Assembly: GCA_030141605.1 (NCBI GenBank)
Contig: JAQGDQ010000809.1
Span: forward strand, 29,315 to 93,314
Direction of reading: 5' to 3'
DNA: 64,000 bases
Source: Tubiluchus corallicola
Lineage: Eukaryota; Priapulida; Priapulimorpha; Priapulimorphida; Tubiluchidae
In this document: piece after piece, positions 25,166 through 35,100 of the stretch
Layout: each line of letters opens with the position of its first letter
Position numbering within the stretch: the first letter of the stretch is position 1
Translations under genes and position numbers: made by a program
The notes under the pieces: generated by a model
Databases searched by the model: none
Told to the model about the DNA's origin: nothing
The model's input: only the letters and a program-made list of their open reading frames with translations

Positions 25166-27894
25166 ATATATATAAATGAATCAGACTCGAACCACAACGC
25201 AATCATCTTGTTGTAAAGGAAAACCAGAATTGGGAAATCTAAAAAGCCGGCGTATTAACAATGTAAGACAATCGAAATTTTGACAAAAGCAGGTGCCATT
25301 ATCAGAAAACAAAAATCGAAACACGAGAAGCAGAAATTTTATGGCCGTCTGTACCCACAAAACTGAACATTTCACAAGTTCACAACCAGTAATTTCTATT
25401 GCTCTCTTCTAGTGGCGGAACAACTGGACAATCAAATTTACTGCTAGATTGCAAGGACTTGTGTGGTCTAGATAGGTCAGACATTGTTTATGCGAAGAAA
25501 AAACCTCATGATGTATTCTGCTCACAAGTAGATGGTATATGCACTATGTTTTCATAAATTTGAATGAATGTACCTTAGGAAAAAACAGTTATTTCGCCAG
25601 GGTATATTCGACCATACGTGACGCTTGACTTAGAGGAAAAGGAAACCTCGTTAACTCCACCAACAAAGCCATATGTTGAAACAAATTAGTGTTGATGTGC
25701 ACTTCTTCAAAAAGTAGCATAAGTGAAAAATCTAATTTAGCTGATGCACACGCAGGTGAAGCTGCTATTGAGTTAATATCTTGTAAGTATTCCGGTAATG
25801 TCCGTAACGTGCTAGGAATCATCTTGCCTGTGTTTGAAGAATTGCGTTATCTTTGCAAACAAGCAATATCTAAATCAATTTAACAAAAGTTATCAGATGG
25901 GGACATTTTCGAAGAGAGGCCATTACTTAGACAGTAAAATGGCGTTAAGGTAACAGCAAACTTTATTAGGTTAACACACAAACAGGAACGTAAAATCCCA
26001 TACACAATCCAAAAAAACCTGCATCATTGCGTGTCGGAAATCCCCATCCAGGCGGTAAATTAACATCGCCATCTACAGGTAATAGCAGTAAAACATCATG
26101 GCTTTACCTCTTACAATTTGTGATAAAAATTAATGAAACGTAAACTACAAAAGTAATGATTTTTATTGTAAGACAATCAAACTGAGTAACATAAAATATT
26201 CCATAGTTTGTAAGTCGAACAGTTAACCGCCAAGTCATGAACTGTACCATATGGGAATATACATGTACTAAAACGAACTCGACATTGACTGACAGAGCAG
26301 GACTTTCGACTCGAGTCGAACTTGTTCTTTTACTCTTCTTAGTTCGCTGCATTTGTAACTAAGTTTAAGACAGTTGGCTAAAACTCGGCTTTTAAAAATT
26401 TATGGAAAATGTGGACATAGAATGTAGTGCTGTGTTCAGATTAAACTTATTTTTACCGGTAGGGCACATATAATTATCTTTTGAGACAATATACAGGCCT
26501 TAATTAAAGCCTAACAGGCCACCAACCAATTTAGCATTTTCAAGTATTAGTTTACTCACATTGGACCAGTTCTCAACTAGCAAGATGAATTTGCAATTAA
26601 TTAAGAGCCTGAATAAAAATGTAATGAAATAGTTAAAAATAATGTACGAGATAACGAATTAATGATGGATAAATCCAGTGTTTTAACTTGAAACCGAATT
26701 AAATCGAAAATAAGAAATATGGAAAAATCTTTACTAAGCTTGGATTTGAACAGGATTCCTTGAGTGGTCTCCCATCATTAACACCGGACCACACAGTCCT
26801 GAAGTTTATTCCTAATAATATTAATTAATGATCGAGTGAATACACATTTATCAAATTTTCGAAAAGTAGAAACAGTCGGGACTGCCTCTCTACGTGCTCC
26901 GAGATCTTCTGGATTAAAATTCCGGCACAAAGACCACTAACAGAAATTCAGTTGAAAGTCATTCGTAGCCTCAAGCCTTTACATGCAAGCTTACCTTTAA
27001 TCTCTTTGGTTGAGTAACGCAATTGTCCTTTATGCTCGCCAAGTTCTCTACTATAATATCCTAAACAAAATATCATTTTAAATTATTTACAGACTGCATA
27101 GTCTAATACGCGAATTCATGGAAGAGGGACGTTCCTGGCAAAGCTGAGGCCGATTCTAGCACGACATGTACACCACCTGTAATTTTATCGTTGTGTAAAA
27201 GATTCTTAGTATTAACTTAAATGGGACGGGCAAGTTGCAAGATAGAACTTTCGTCCATCGACCTAACATTCCCAGCTAGATCGAATGAACGCAAGTACTA
27301 TGAATATTGGTGACTAAACCTGCTCATTTGACTCTCAGAAATCCTTGCTTCAGCTTATCAAGATATTTGAATGCATACACCTGTAATATACAAGATACAA
27401 GGTACAAGATACAATACAAAATAATATGCCCTTATACTTAGAACTGAAGGCGAAACAGTCCTTCACAGGTCATAAAATTATATTATTTAGGCGACAATTT
27501 TGAAATGGGACATCTGGGCGTCTTAAAAACTATAATATATGTGAGAATGAAATTTTCTGAATTAGTTTTTGTATAAGAGGCCTTTTTTAGAAAACGTGTT
27601 TACAATGTTATTCCTTTTTTGCAAAATTTCGTTTCGCTAATTCTGAAAGTATAATTTTTTATTATGCAAGACACTCTAAGCCAATTATACGTAATGATAT
27701 ATAACACCCTAACATATGGATCACCGTAACCGGCATTGGAGTCTAGAACTGACGTCTACAGGTGATAATTATAGGACTTGGCGCTAGAAGTCTTGGAGCC
27801 AGTTTCAAGGCCTTGCTTTCTATTCGTACTTACCATCTTCTATACCAGTCTGTGTTATCAAAGCCATGCCAAAAAGAATTCCAGCAACCAAAAC
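10230..27894 (-). CDS. Secreted pentraxin-domain protein, seven exons, first exon missing, in-frame stop in exon 5
   Basis: Minus-strand exons: 27894-27834, 27060-26995, 26072-26019, 17870-17722, about 14182-14023, 11816-11652, 10501-10230. Introns 1-3, 5 and 6 are phase 1 and join exactly; intron 4 fits phase 0. Exon 1 is a hydrophobic signal-peptide core (VLVAGILFGMALITQ) and needs an upstream Met exon. Exons 2-3 are a short linker. Exon 4 opens the fold (VIFPSITKPNDYIKL, then a Cys); exon 5 has FTFRTDNTLV and WHFVCGSFKTSSGTAEYWLS; exon 6 NGVLIFGQDQSD and SFRGMVTGITV; exon 7 C..TGNLFSWGDLP. These are the successive pentraxin/LamG-like motifs, with the two domain cysteines. A TAA at 14104-14102 lies just before WHFVC. 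Exon 7 continues about 60 residues past the fold and ends TGG-TAA; TG|GT there could instead be a donor. Pentraxins are Ca-dependent soluble recognition proteins; the ligand is unknown. Domain call firm; functional status doubtful. Confidence 0.7.
12548..13147. repeat. 35-bp tandem repeat, about 17 copies
   Basis: Unit is roughly GTTTACATAACATTAAG followed by TTTCACAGCACCAGCTGT, repeated head to tail with point variants (CACAATATTAAG, CATGGTGTCAAG, GCGCC for GCACC). The CAGCTG at each junction is an E-box-like palindrome. It lies in intron 5 of the pentraxin gene. Three units carrying the CATGGTGTCAAG variant are scattered through the array. Confidence 0.9.
13190..13310 (+). promoter_or_regulatory. 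Promoter-like segment: two CCAAT boxes and a TATA box beside the 35-bp array
   Basis: GGACCAATCAGG (CCAAT 13196-13200), GGCCAATCAGT (13229-13233) and GCTATAAATAG (TATAAATA 13295-13302) are spaced as in a Pol II promoter or LTR U3 region. No gene is recognised downstream on the plus strand; AATAAA-rich text follows at 13970-13990. It may be an LTR remnant. Motif spacing is seen; promoter activity is inference. Confidence 0.4.
13620..13770. repeat. Cluster of TCGTTATAACGA-type palindromes
   Basis: CGTTATAAC, TTCGTTATAACGAC, ATTATAACGAGG and CGTTATAACGAGA recur within 150 bases with an inverted CTCTTTATAGCGAGA nearby. Such text is common in terminal regions of pogo/mariner-like MITEs, but I could not define ends. 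Confidence 0.35.
14860..15710. repeat. Diverged tandem repeat of about 133 bp carrying ATGGC(G) near-palindromes
   Basis: AATTCAAGATGGC (15299), AATTCAACATGGCGG (about 15432) and AATTGAACATGGCGG (about 15565) start similar units containing 'TCAATCGATGC..AATTCGT..', 'ATGACGATCCATTGCGAATT' and 'AGAGC..TAGGCTTTTTTC'. An earlier, more decayed unit begins near 14930 and a truncated one near 15240. CCATCTTGAATT preceding AACATGGCGG makes a local dyad. No coding sequence. Confidence 0.6.
16090..16835 (-). mobile_element. LINE fragment (RT C-terminal part) with TTGAAT-type 3' tail
   Basis: Minus-strand frames contain successive LINE RT tail blocks: a TIKFLGIVLHENLDWKSHI block near 16720, LLSLYNTLILSYLTH near 16580, and YSTRFNEYLIPYCRTSLGR with WNNIPP near 16200-16290, broken by stops and shifts. 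The plus-strand text near 16090 (TCAAATTCAATTCAAATTT) fits the short (TTGAA)n tail seen on two other LINE copies here. It sits in intron 4 of the pentraxin gene, in the same orientation as that gene. Confidence 0.75.
17871..20004. other. Intron of the pentraxin gene and 5' flank of the GPCR
   Basis: No further exon recognised on either strand. The region is AT-rich with a GC-richer patch near 18840-18950 and a short (TA)n at 19133-19145. A 65-codon open frame overlapping the GPCR start (19841-20035) shows no family features and is treated as chance or a possible upstream ORF. Confidence 0.4.
20005..21567 (+). CDS. Class A G-protein-coupled receptor, peptide-receptor type, single exon, intact
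   Basis: 520 codons, ATG at 20005 to TGA 21565-21567, no intron. The first ~20 residues (MLSTQAIATLIIWCSVEA) look like a signal peptide and support this start. A polar ectodomain of about 140 residues follows with N-glycosylation sequons NKT, NVT and NHT. Seven hydrophobic segments run from about 158 to 450. Visible class A marks: GNS in TM1 (N174), a TM2 'SVAD' Asp, L-DRYIAVAHPF at 253-262, FTLPN in TM6 (P403), and NQAMNMYMY in TM7 (437-445) where NPxxY is expected, followed by an amphipathic CRDYRKS helix 8 and a Ser/Thr-rich tail. The general look matches FMRFamide/neuropeptide-type receptors, but the ligand cannot be assigned. Odd: no Cys at the usual TM3 position (glycine there) and none in extracellular loop 2. 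It sits in an intron of the opposite-strand pentraxin gene. Confidence 0.9.
   Translation: MLSTQAIATLIIWCSVEAATLLPIAGGAKIHELTNKTEHEYSKHRSEIFRQKKSNLLICTPEVIEEDREVNERNHDFISDCIKTKTAGRRTKYQNNNGINLSKYVDVLNVTSNVMTGQHENHTANHIVDDDNTDENAKTDNEGISHGKEVAESIEYFLNHIASQIIFVFGFVGNSINIIVFSRSNRFHSISYRYLLWMSVADFTSIPFFYSVRLCRTLKPWNHVRAWYLGHIGVTCLNWFKFTSNYLVAALTLDRYIAVAHPFSIKTVRNKKTVNFIIIFAFTFSLVLVFPDFFRNMVVETYSDPATGETTYVYKPVRYYVNHPAYKYFYSWARALFGQIITTLCVVIFNPLTMWSFHKRTVRRVQMVNEVRPVGQKKISRDERHLLILLATASIIFIIFTLPNTIVALARRADHSLLKDPVFASVRHVANTLAFINQAMNMYMYTFICRDYRKSLVEIICRKKNAVSEVSRTSEPSRLAGTSSKFTLSAGKTTKIGHSVDNLEKSDQPGNSKKVFVHEF
21568..24900. other. GPCR 3' flank, no other gene seen
   Basis: 21610-21680 is T/C-rich. 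23183-23350 is TTTA/ATT-type low-complexity DNA that creates hydrophobic chance frames. Frames of 60-100 codons at 23856-24421 show no domain, no supporting splice sites and no coherent composition, so they are not called. AATAAA-like text is frequent (for example 21719-21724, ATTGAATAAATAA) and could end the GPCR transcript. Confidence 0.4.
25050..25175 (+). repeat. tRNA-derived SINE-like segment followed by (TA)n
   Basis: GTGGTCGTGGGTTCGACACTCGC (split here as GTGGTCGTGG and GTTCGACACTCGC) resembles a tRNA B box with flanks, followed immediately by a (TA)n/(TG)n tract at 25119-25175. A clear A box and a cloverleaf are not evident, so this is not a tRNA gene. It may be a SINE head with a microsatellite tail. 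Confidence 0.4.
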
Positions 27895-28329
27895 CTGTAA
27901 AGTGAAGATAGCATTATCACAGTTAGAACCGCATTAACAGATTTTTTACATAACAGCACACTTATGTTATCATGACATCAACATCACAGACAAACAACAA
28001 AAAGAGACAAACTATTGCAAATCACCTAATCTGTAACGGCACACACATGCAAAATTACCGCCAAAGGAAAAGGGTCATCAGGTGAGTCACCGGGAAAGAT
28101 TCAGATTTTGGTCCCTACTCATTATCCTCAAACTCTCCTGGCGAGAGCCAGTCACATTGAATGCCCAACCTTAGATGTCAATGTGATAACTACAGACAAC
28201 ACGTAACACAAAGCACACACAGAACATCAACGTAAACCAACTGCAACAATGACAAAAGAAGAGAAGGGGTTCCTACAACAAGACCACAAAGCGACAAAAG
28301 GCTAGACAAGTTTCTCATTACCAAAATCG

Positions 28330-29170
28330 CATCAAGGCAACAGCCACTTGCTTAACTGAATACCAGCCGAACTCATACAAAAGAAAGCGGTGGCTTTTAA
28401 AAACATTTTCACAAGATTGAAGAGACTCGTCGTAGAGCAGTGGTTCCCAAACTTTCTCGGACCGTTACCCAAATCGGGAAACCCGGTCGTGTCCATTACC
28501 CCCCACCTAGTACTACTCTCCAAATCAAAAAGTAAACACACGTATATGCCACAAGAAAACTACGTAAAATGCATTCCGAGCGAAGTTTTAAAAATTTAAC
28601 GGGTGCCCGTTACCCCCCCCCCCCCCAAAAAAAAACCATATTACCCCCGGGGGGTAATTTACCCCTACTTTGGGAACCACTGTCGTAGAGTAACCACTGT
28701 TTGATATAATTTTATACAACCTAGATGCCCTAACTAAAAACCCCTCTTTACTTGCACATAACCCGGCATACCTAAGTAATTGACCAGAAACCACATTATA
28801 ACCTATCTTAAGTGGAACATTACTAAAAGGAAAAGAATACATAATGATAGGAAAGGAGAAATCAGCAACTTTATGAAAAATATTTGTTTCATAACCTAAT
28901 AACCTACCAGTGATTGTTACTGAAACATCCAAATAATTAACAGACTTATCATTGCGCTACTAAGTGTTGCAATTAAACTCTGGGTAAATGTCAGAAATCA
29001 AAATTTCAAAAAATTCACAATTAACCATACAAATATCATCGATGTATCTACAGGTATTAGAAAGTGTTTTAGTCAGACCAAACTTTTTCTGTTTTAGTAA
29101 TTTCTGCATAAACTTACAGAATATCATCTAATATTGGACTACAATTTACCACCAAATATATTTCACTTAA
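28330..29170 (-). mobile_element. Reverse-transcriptase fragment with YIDD box, interrupted by a MITE
   Basis: On the minus strand near 29060 the frame reads RYIDDICMVNCEFFEIF, the catalytic Tyr-x-Asp-Asp region of a reverse transcriptase, then two stops, then SVNYLDVSVTITG, DFSFPIIMY, NVPLKIGYNVVSGQLLRYAG and a SGYST end. This arrangement resembles an RT type common in invertebrate genomes (clade not assigned; Penelope-like is possible). The reading frame resumes on the far side of the 28438-28682 insertion. Inactive. It lies upstream of the first visible pentraxin exon. Confidence 0.6.
28438..28682. mobile_element. hAT-type MITE with perfect 8-bp target duplication
   Basis: 245 bp beginning CAGTGGTTCCCAAACTTT and ending ACTTTGGGAACCACTG, an inverted terminal repeat of about 14 bp. 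It is flanked by identical TCGTAGAG at 28430-28437 and 28683-28690. CAGTGGTTC ends and 8-bp duplications are diagnostic of hAT non-autonomous elements. The interior has poly-C/poly-A runs (28613-28636) and a CCCCCGGGGGG dyad. It has no coding capacity and splits the surrounding RT frame. Confidence 0.9.
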
Positions 29171-31497
29171 ATTTGATAAGACTTACCAGCTTATTTATTA
29201 ATATCGACAGCATAATTCATGGTAGTTGGAATGATCTAAATATCTATTTGTGATAGTCACTAGGCAGAAACGCAAGAGAAGAGTAACCATGCAGCTTAGA
29301 AAAATCGTTTTTTCTTAAAATGGCTCAGAGCTAGTTTGTCTGCGATATCTCCAAAAGTGTCACTTGACAAATAGCTGTTACGGTTGCAGTGGCCAATTGA
29401 CAAAGTTTTTCTTGCCCGTTAGCACCAATAGAAGGTTGTACGACTTCCTCGTTTAAAGAAACTTGCTGCCAGTATGGTAAGTATGAGGGCACATTGTGTT
29501 TACGACAACATTTAGAAACGGACTTCGCACACGAGGCTATAATAATATTTACATCATCTTTATGGCTGCGCAATTAAAGCTCCAATCTGAGTATAGGCCA
29601 GCAGTTAAATCCACTTTTTCCGAAATATTTGCAAGCCAACTGTCTTTAACTAAAGGACGAAGTCTTCAAGCTATAATGCTTCAATAATTTAGGATTAAAG
29701 TAAAAATGAATTTTTTCTCCTGGATAAAATTCGTTTGATGAAACACAGATTTGCCATTGCGCATCTCGCATGAATTGATTCAGCAAACTCCTAATACTGG
29801 AGCCATGAGTTTGCGTGCCAGAATACCATCCCCAAAACTCCATGTGTCACACATTTTGCGAAAAATAAAATTACTATGTTAGGTTTTGTGATTTGATTAG
29901 GTGTTAATGCTTTACCGTTTGAAATAACCTATCCTTCATATAAATGAAAAAACTTACCGGAAATGTAATTGATACTCATCATAGTTTCCATAGTCTAATA
30001 TAATATGTGTAATATGTGCCCTAATAATGATCTTCTTCATATATATATATATATATGGGAGAATGTATGGTGTGTTCTTAATTCTGCTTATTTTGCTTAA
30101 AATTGGTTTAGTTGGACTTTTATTTTAAACTATGTCACTGTGCGAGTGTGTCATCTCACAAAGCTTATTGTTACGTAAGTTCAAGGTTAGATATTCAGTA
30201 TAATTCGTGGCTAATAGCTAAGCCGGGACAATGAGCTCTGGCTTTAAGAACTGCTTTCTTCACATTTATTATAATAAATGTTATTAATAATTATCTACAT
30301 TAATTTCATATTTTTATTAAAGCCTGGGCTCATTTGCCCAATATTAGCCAGTGTAAGACATTAGCCCATTTTTATCCTATAATTTGTAAAGTTAATTTAA
30401 AGATTGTAAACGATTGTTTTGACATGGCTCAAATGACATGAGCCATAATAAGAAACGGAGTCCGTCTGCGCAAGAAGTTAGTAAATAAGGTAAGGGAAAA
30501 ATAGATTAACTAAGATGTGTTAGCAAACTATGTTATAGAACTTAAGCATTACTAGAGACGAATAAGCAGCATTTTGATTAACTGTGTTGTTCAGTAATTG
30601 CGCGCTATTGTGTGCACTGAAAAAAAGTTAAGCGAAATACACAAAATACTTTAAATAACGCTGTTTTTGTGCAAACCTGTTAGATTGCCTGTTGAACATA
30701 ACTCCAGAAGAAGAGACGTCGGCTTTGATGAAGTACATACTGGGCTAGACTGCATTCAGGAAATCTTAGTCCCTCAATGGGAGTATATTACCCAGGCTTA
30801 TCTAATTCCTCCTTCTTTAATTTAAGATAAAATAAATACAACAGTCACTGAAAATATGATCCTTTCATATTATTATATTACTCGTAATAATATGTAACAT
30901 GATTCTTTTATTGTATTGTATTGCTTCTAAAATATTTCTACATAATTATAAGATTGATATTCAAATGGTGCTAGTAAAATTAAGTCCTAAATCCTATAGT
31001 ATTTAACTTAGACTTTTCAAGCTAGACAGATTGGACACAAACTAAACACTAAAAACATCAATTAATCGACATCTGCCAATATTTATCACATTAAAGGTTA
31101 ATTTTTGCATATCCCTAACTATATTATTTATTTGTTGGAAATTATCCCTTCTAAAAGCCGCTTAAAGAAAATTTCTAGATGTTCTGTCAACCAAACTGCA
31201 GGGCAAGAATACAATTAGTTTTGAAATTAAATAATCAAAAAAATTTAACGTTATTAAGGAATAAATTTAATTACAACCCGGGTATTGTAATTCGAACTCA
31301 TTAACAGCAGGAATTCCTTGCACAAATTGTCTAAAATCCACAAAATATTACTGGTGTTTAAATTGCCATTAAATGATTAGGAATTTGTTAAACAAATGTT
31401 TTTAGATCATTAATCGTGCATTTATTTTACAGTTAAAGTCGTGTTAGTCAATGACAATTTCATAAGAGTGCACTTAATTTCAGAGATAGGTCTTTCT

Positions 31498-31594
<97 letters not shown>

Positions 31595-32627
31595 CTCTGT
31601 GTAATATGTGTTGTTTGATTGTTTCGTTGCTTGTAATGTATTCAATTGGATGTAGAGCAATAATAATGGTTCAGCCAGCATAAAGTTTTCGTCCCGCTTT
31701 TATATGACAATCATTTAATTTGCTCGGGAGTGATGCTGATAAGCCACTAGCTGGCATAGCAGTGTCTAGTTTTTTTGCTGGGTTACTGATGTGTTTACAT
31801 TTGTATTTATTTTATTTATTTGAAAGTTCTGCCTGCCCAGAGCTTACAATAGACGTAATGGGTATCATGATGATGATGACGATTAAAGGAATTTTGTTAC
31901 GTCCTGTATAATAGGACTTCCCATTTTAATTCGGCTTTTCCTACATACCATTCTTTGCCAAATGAGCATTCTTCGAAAATTTTAATTAATTTTTGTCATC
32001 ATTTCGAGTTTTATTTTATGTCTTGTTTTCTAGCTCCTAGTCGGTTTGTAATCATAAAATTATGAAATAAAACCAGCTTGAAATAACATTAAAAAAGCGA
32101 ATGAAGGCGTGCCATATTGTAAGAAGGTGTTTAAGGCAAAATAAATTTTGCGTCGCTATGATAAACAAAGAAAGGAAATTGTTGCTTTTTGGTTTCAAAC
32201 ACTCCTGTGCAAGAAGCTGTTGAGTATCGAATGGCCTGAAAAAAATTTCAGAGTGATCTATTCGGTGTGATAAAGAAAGTTTTTCTAAAGTAAGCAAACT
32301 AGATGGCTGCATTGGAACATGGAAGGAAATTGCATTTTAAGGTGTCCTGCAGAGTCTGCACTTCACGTGGGATTACCTATAAATCTTAAGAATACTAATC
32401 CATTGTTTAATAATTGAGGATTACGTGCCGGCTTAAGACATAATATTATGTAGAATCTAGTTATAAGGCCTATAATTTGGGTGACTTTCTCACTGTTATA
32501 CTATAGTCCCCACACGATACTAGCGCCCTTTTGCATGAACAGCATACAGTAAAAACACCAACCAAGTTTATTTTGCAAATTGCTCAATTCAGTGGCATAT
32601 TACAAAAAATTATTTTTTGTTGCTTTC
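29171..32627. other. No gene recognised; contains a (CT)n microsatellite
   Basis: Minus-strand open frames at 29331-29573 and 29646-29843 (ending about 65 codons after a MEFWGWYSG start) could be remnants of a mobile element but match nothing I know. 31503-31591 is a nearly pure (CT)n tract of about 44 units, giving chance frames on both strands. The upstream exon(s) of the plus-strand MAP9-like gene could lie here or to the right, but none was identified. Confidence 0.4.
31503..31591. repeat. (CT)n microsatellite
   Basis: About 89 bases of uninterrupted CT dinucleotide. A polypyrimidine tract this long is expected to be length-polymorphic. Confidence 0.95.
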
Positions 32628-33800
32628 AATTCAATTCAATTCAATTCAATTATTTATTATCTCCGTTAGAACGATAAAAATACAGTATAAAGAATACATG
32701 GAATATTTTGAAGCAAAGGAGAAGGGCAGCGAAGAACCCGTAGGTTATCAAGTCAGCCACCCTTAAATAGTTATGATTAAATAAACTTAATTATGGCGTC
32801 GTTATCAATTTAAATTTGTATTCAGTTGATGTGTGTTAATTTGGCAATTGAATGATAGGTATCGTAATACTGTAGAACATATAGTTTAAATAACGAAAGA
32901 TTTACAATTCTAAAATACTATGAATCATGCGAAGCAAACACAATAAAAATAACTTGAGATTTTTAAGATAACAGAATATGCATAATTTGAGCATTAACTA
33001 AAAAATCCGGCAAAAACAAAAAACAGTAAAATGATCAACCAAAGCTGTCGAGAAAAAATATAATAGATTAAACCAAGGAAAAATAAGGCAAATATAAATC
33101 ATACAAAACAAAACAAGAAACAGAAGCAAATAAGAAAAACAAAACTGAAATGTTGTAATAATAACATCAATGACTGAATTTGTTGAGAAAGAAAATATAA
33201 TAAATTAAACCATCGAAAAACTACTTCAACTGTAAATTAGACAAAATGAAATCAAAATATAACAAAAACTTAAACAAAATCTTTAAGTGTCGTAGCAATG
33301 AAAAAAATATGTATAGTATTACAAGTATATAAGCAAAATGTCTCATTTATTTGTATCCTGCAATAAGTTGTTTTTTATAGTTTAAAATTAACTTTTTGTA
33401 TTTACTGGACTTTAACTGGTCTGGTAATGAATTCCACAGCAAAGATCCTTGGTGTTTTAAAGAATTCTGGCCTTTAGATGTGTTGAATCTTTCAATAAAA
33501 TAAGATTGGGTTGTAGCAAACCTAGTAGAGTGGTGATGCATGTGACATGCTAAAGTATAATAATTGCTGAAGAGATCTGGAAGTGAATTATTTTTGAATT
33601 TATGTACAAACTTGAGCAATTCTAATTTATACAGATCATGAACTTTTAGTAGATTTAGTTGCAAATACAAAGGTGTTACATGTTCCCTTTTGCTAGTAAA
33701 TGTTATAAGTTTGATAATCTTGTTTTGTTTAGAAACCAATGATTTTAAGACCGATGCTGAAGCACTACCCCAGGCTTTGTTCTACATTACCACTTGGTAA
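32628..33800 (-). mobile_element. 5'-truncated LINE with (TTGAA)n tail
   Basis: On the minus strand an open stretch from about 33790 to 33347 reads AWGSASASVL, SKQNKIIKLITF, NLLKVHDLYKLELLKF, STRFATTQSYF and LLWNSLPDQLKSS, which is the C-terminal end of a LINE ORF2. About 700 bases of AT-rich 3' UTR follow, ending in (AATTC)n at 32626-32650 on the plus strand. That is the same tail type as the copy at 54468. Text before the tail (GTTATCAAGTCAGCCACCC) matches GTCATCGAGTCAGCCGCCC near 54525, so the two are one family. Confidence 0.8.
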
Positions 33801-33964
33801 ACATAGCGTTGTTATGCAGATGGTCTCTGTATCTAGCGGGTGAAACTGCAAATGGGTGGATTTATTTCACACTATGATTAAGTAATAAAGATGTACTTAA
33901 GTGCTGCAGTGAGTTTGGTGACAGATTACGTCTAGCGATCGACACTTATATTCCATTACATGTA

Positions 33965-34881
33965 ACAAATGGACCCCAAACCAAAATGGTTCAATAGCAA
34001 AATAAAGTTTAAGCTTAAAAGGAAGAAAGTTACCCGGAGAAATCATGAAACTATGAAATTATGACTTTGAAATGTATGTAAGAGCCATGAAAGAGGCAAC
34101 ATTGACAGTGATAACAGCAAAACCGAATTTCGAACAGAACCTCTGCTATGAATCCAAAGGAAATCCCATACTTTCTGGGCGTAAACTCCAATATGATTAA
34201 AAGGGAGGGAGTGTAACCACTAAAAAGAGCAGATGGAAGTATAGCATTTAAGGAGCAAAAAATGGCTAATGAATTACGGAAATTTTTTTCTCAGTTGCCA
34301 CTAATTACAGAACACAAGCTTGGTGTGCTATATGTAACAGAAATGGAACTACGAACTAAAATTAAATGTATGAAGGGAAATACTGCAATGGGAACAGATG
34401 GCATACATGCTACTGTTATTAAGAAGAACGAAGACTGTCTAATTTATCCTATGCTATTTATTATGAATCTAAGTTTAGCAATAGGTATTTTACCTACAAG
34501 CTGGAACTTGAAGTGTGCACATGTGTCTGCTATCTTTAAAAAAGGGGATCGGGAACTAGCAAAAAATTATTGACTTATAACTATAAGCCTTACTTCAGTT
34601 GTTTGCAAATTGGTTTCAAGGAATGTCAACGGATAAGATTTTTTGACCATCTTATAAAATACAATTTAATCAGCAATAAGCAGTACGGGTTCAGGTCAGG
34701 AAGATTATGCATAACCAGTCTCTTGCAATCACTAGAAGAATGGATAGATATACTTGATAATAATGCCGAGGTCGATGTAATTTACTACAGTTTCCTCAAA
34801 GCATTTGATAGAGTCCATTTAAGATTACTTAGTAAGTTAGAGCCATATATCATTGAATTGGATCCTTGCGTAAGAGTGTGA
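33965..34881 (+). mobile_element. LINE reverse-transcriptase fragment with disabled catalytic motif
   Basis: Plus-strand frames give a linker (PKPKWFNSKIKFKLKRKK near 33970), then 34262-34573 with GNTAMGTDGIHATVIKK and AIFKKGDRELAKNY, a stop at 34573, then ISLTSVVCKLVSRNV, YNLISNKQYGFRSG and IYYSFLKAFDRVHLRLLSKL up to 34881. These are RT blocks in order. The Asp expected before 'F-x-KAFD' is Ser here, and frames are broken, so it is dead. It is truncated at both ends and the YxDD block is absent. Confidence 0.8.
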
Positions 34882-35100
34882 GCTCATTTATTGCCTTGTG
34901 TGAGAACAAACTGATCAGCGATTTTTAATGTTGGTTATTTTGTCACACTAAATAAATCGATTAAACGTAAAAGCAGTCACATTGAAATATTCTGCAGTCT
35001 TGTTTATCTTTGAAACTTAATGAGGCACACTTTTTGTACATTTTTACTTGTTGGATGAACATTTTTCTGCTTTAGAGTAGAAGGTTTACATAAGTTTTTA

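Noticed and set aside
31441-31683. Ser/Leu- or Arg/Glu-repeat frames
   Set aside because: Translation of the (CT)n microsatellite.
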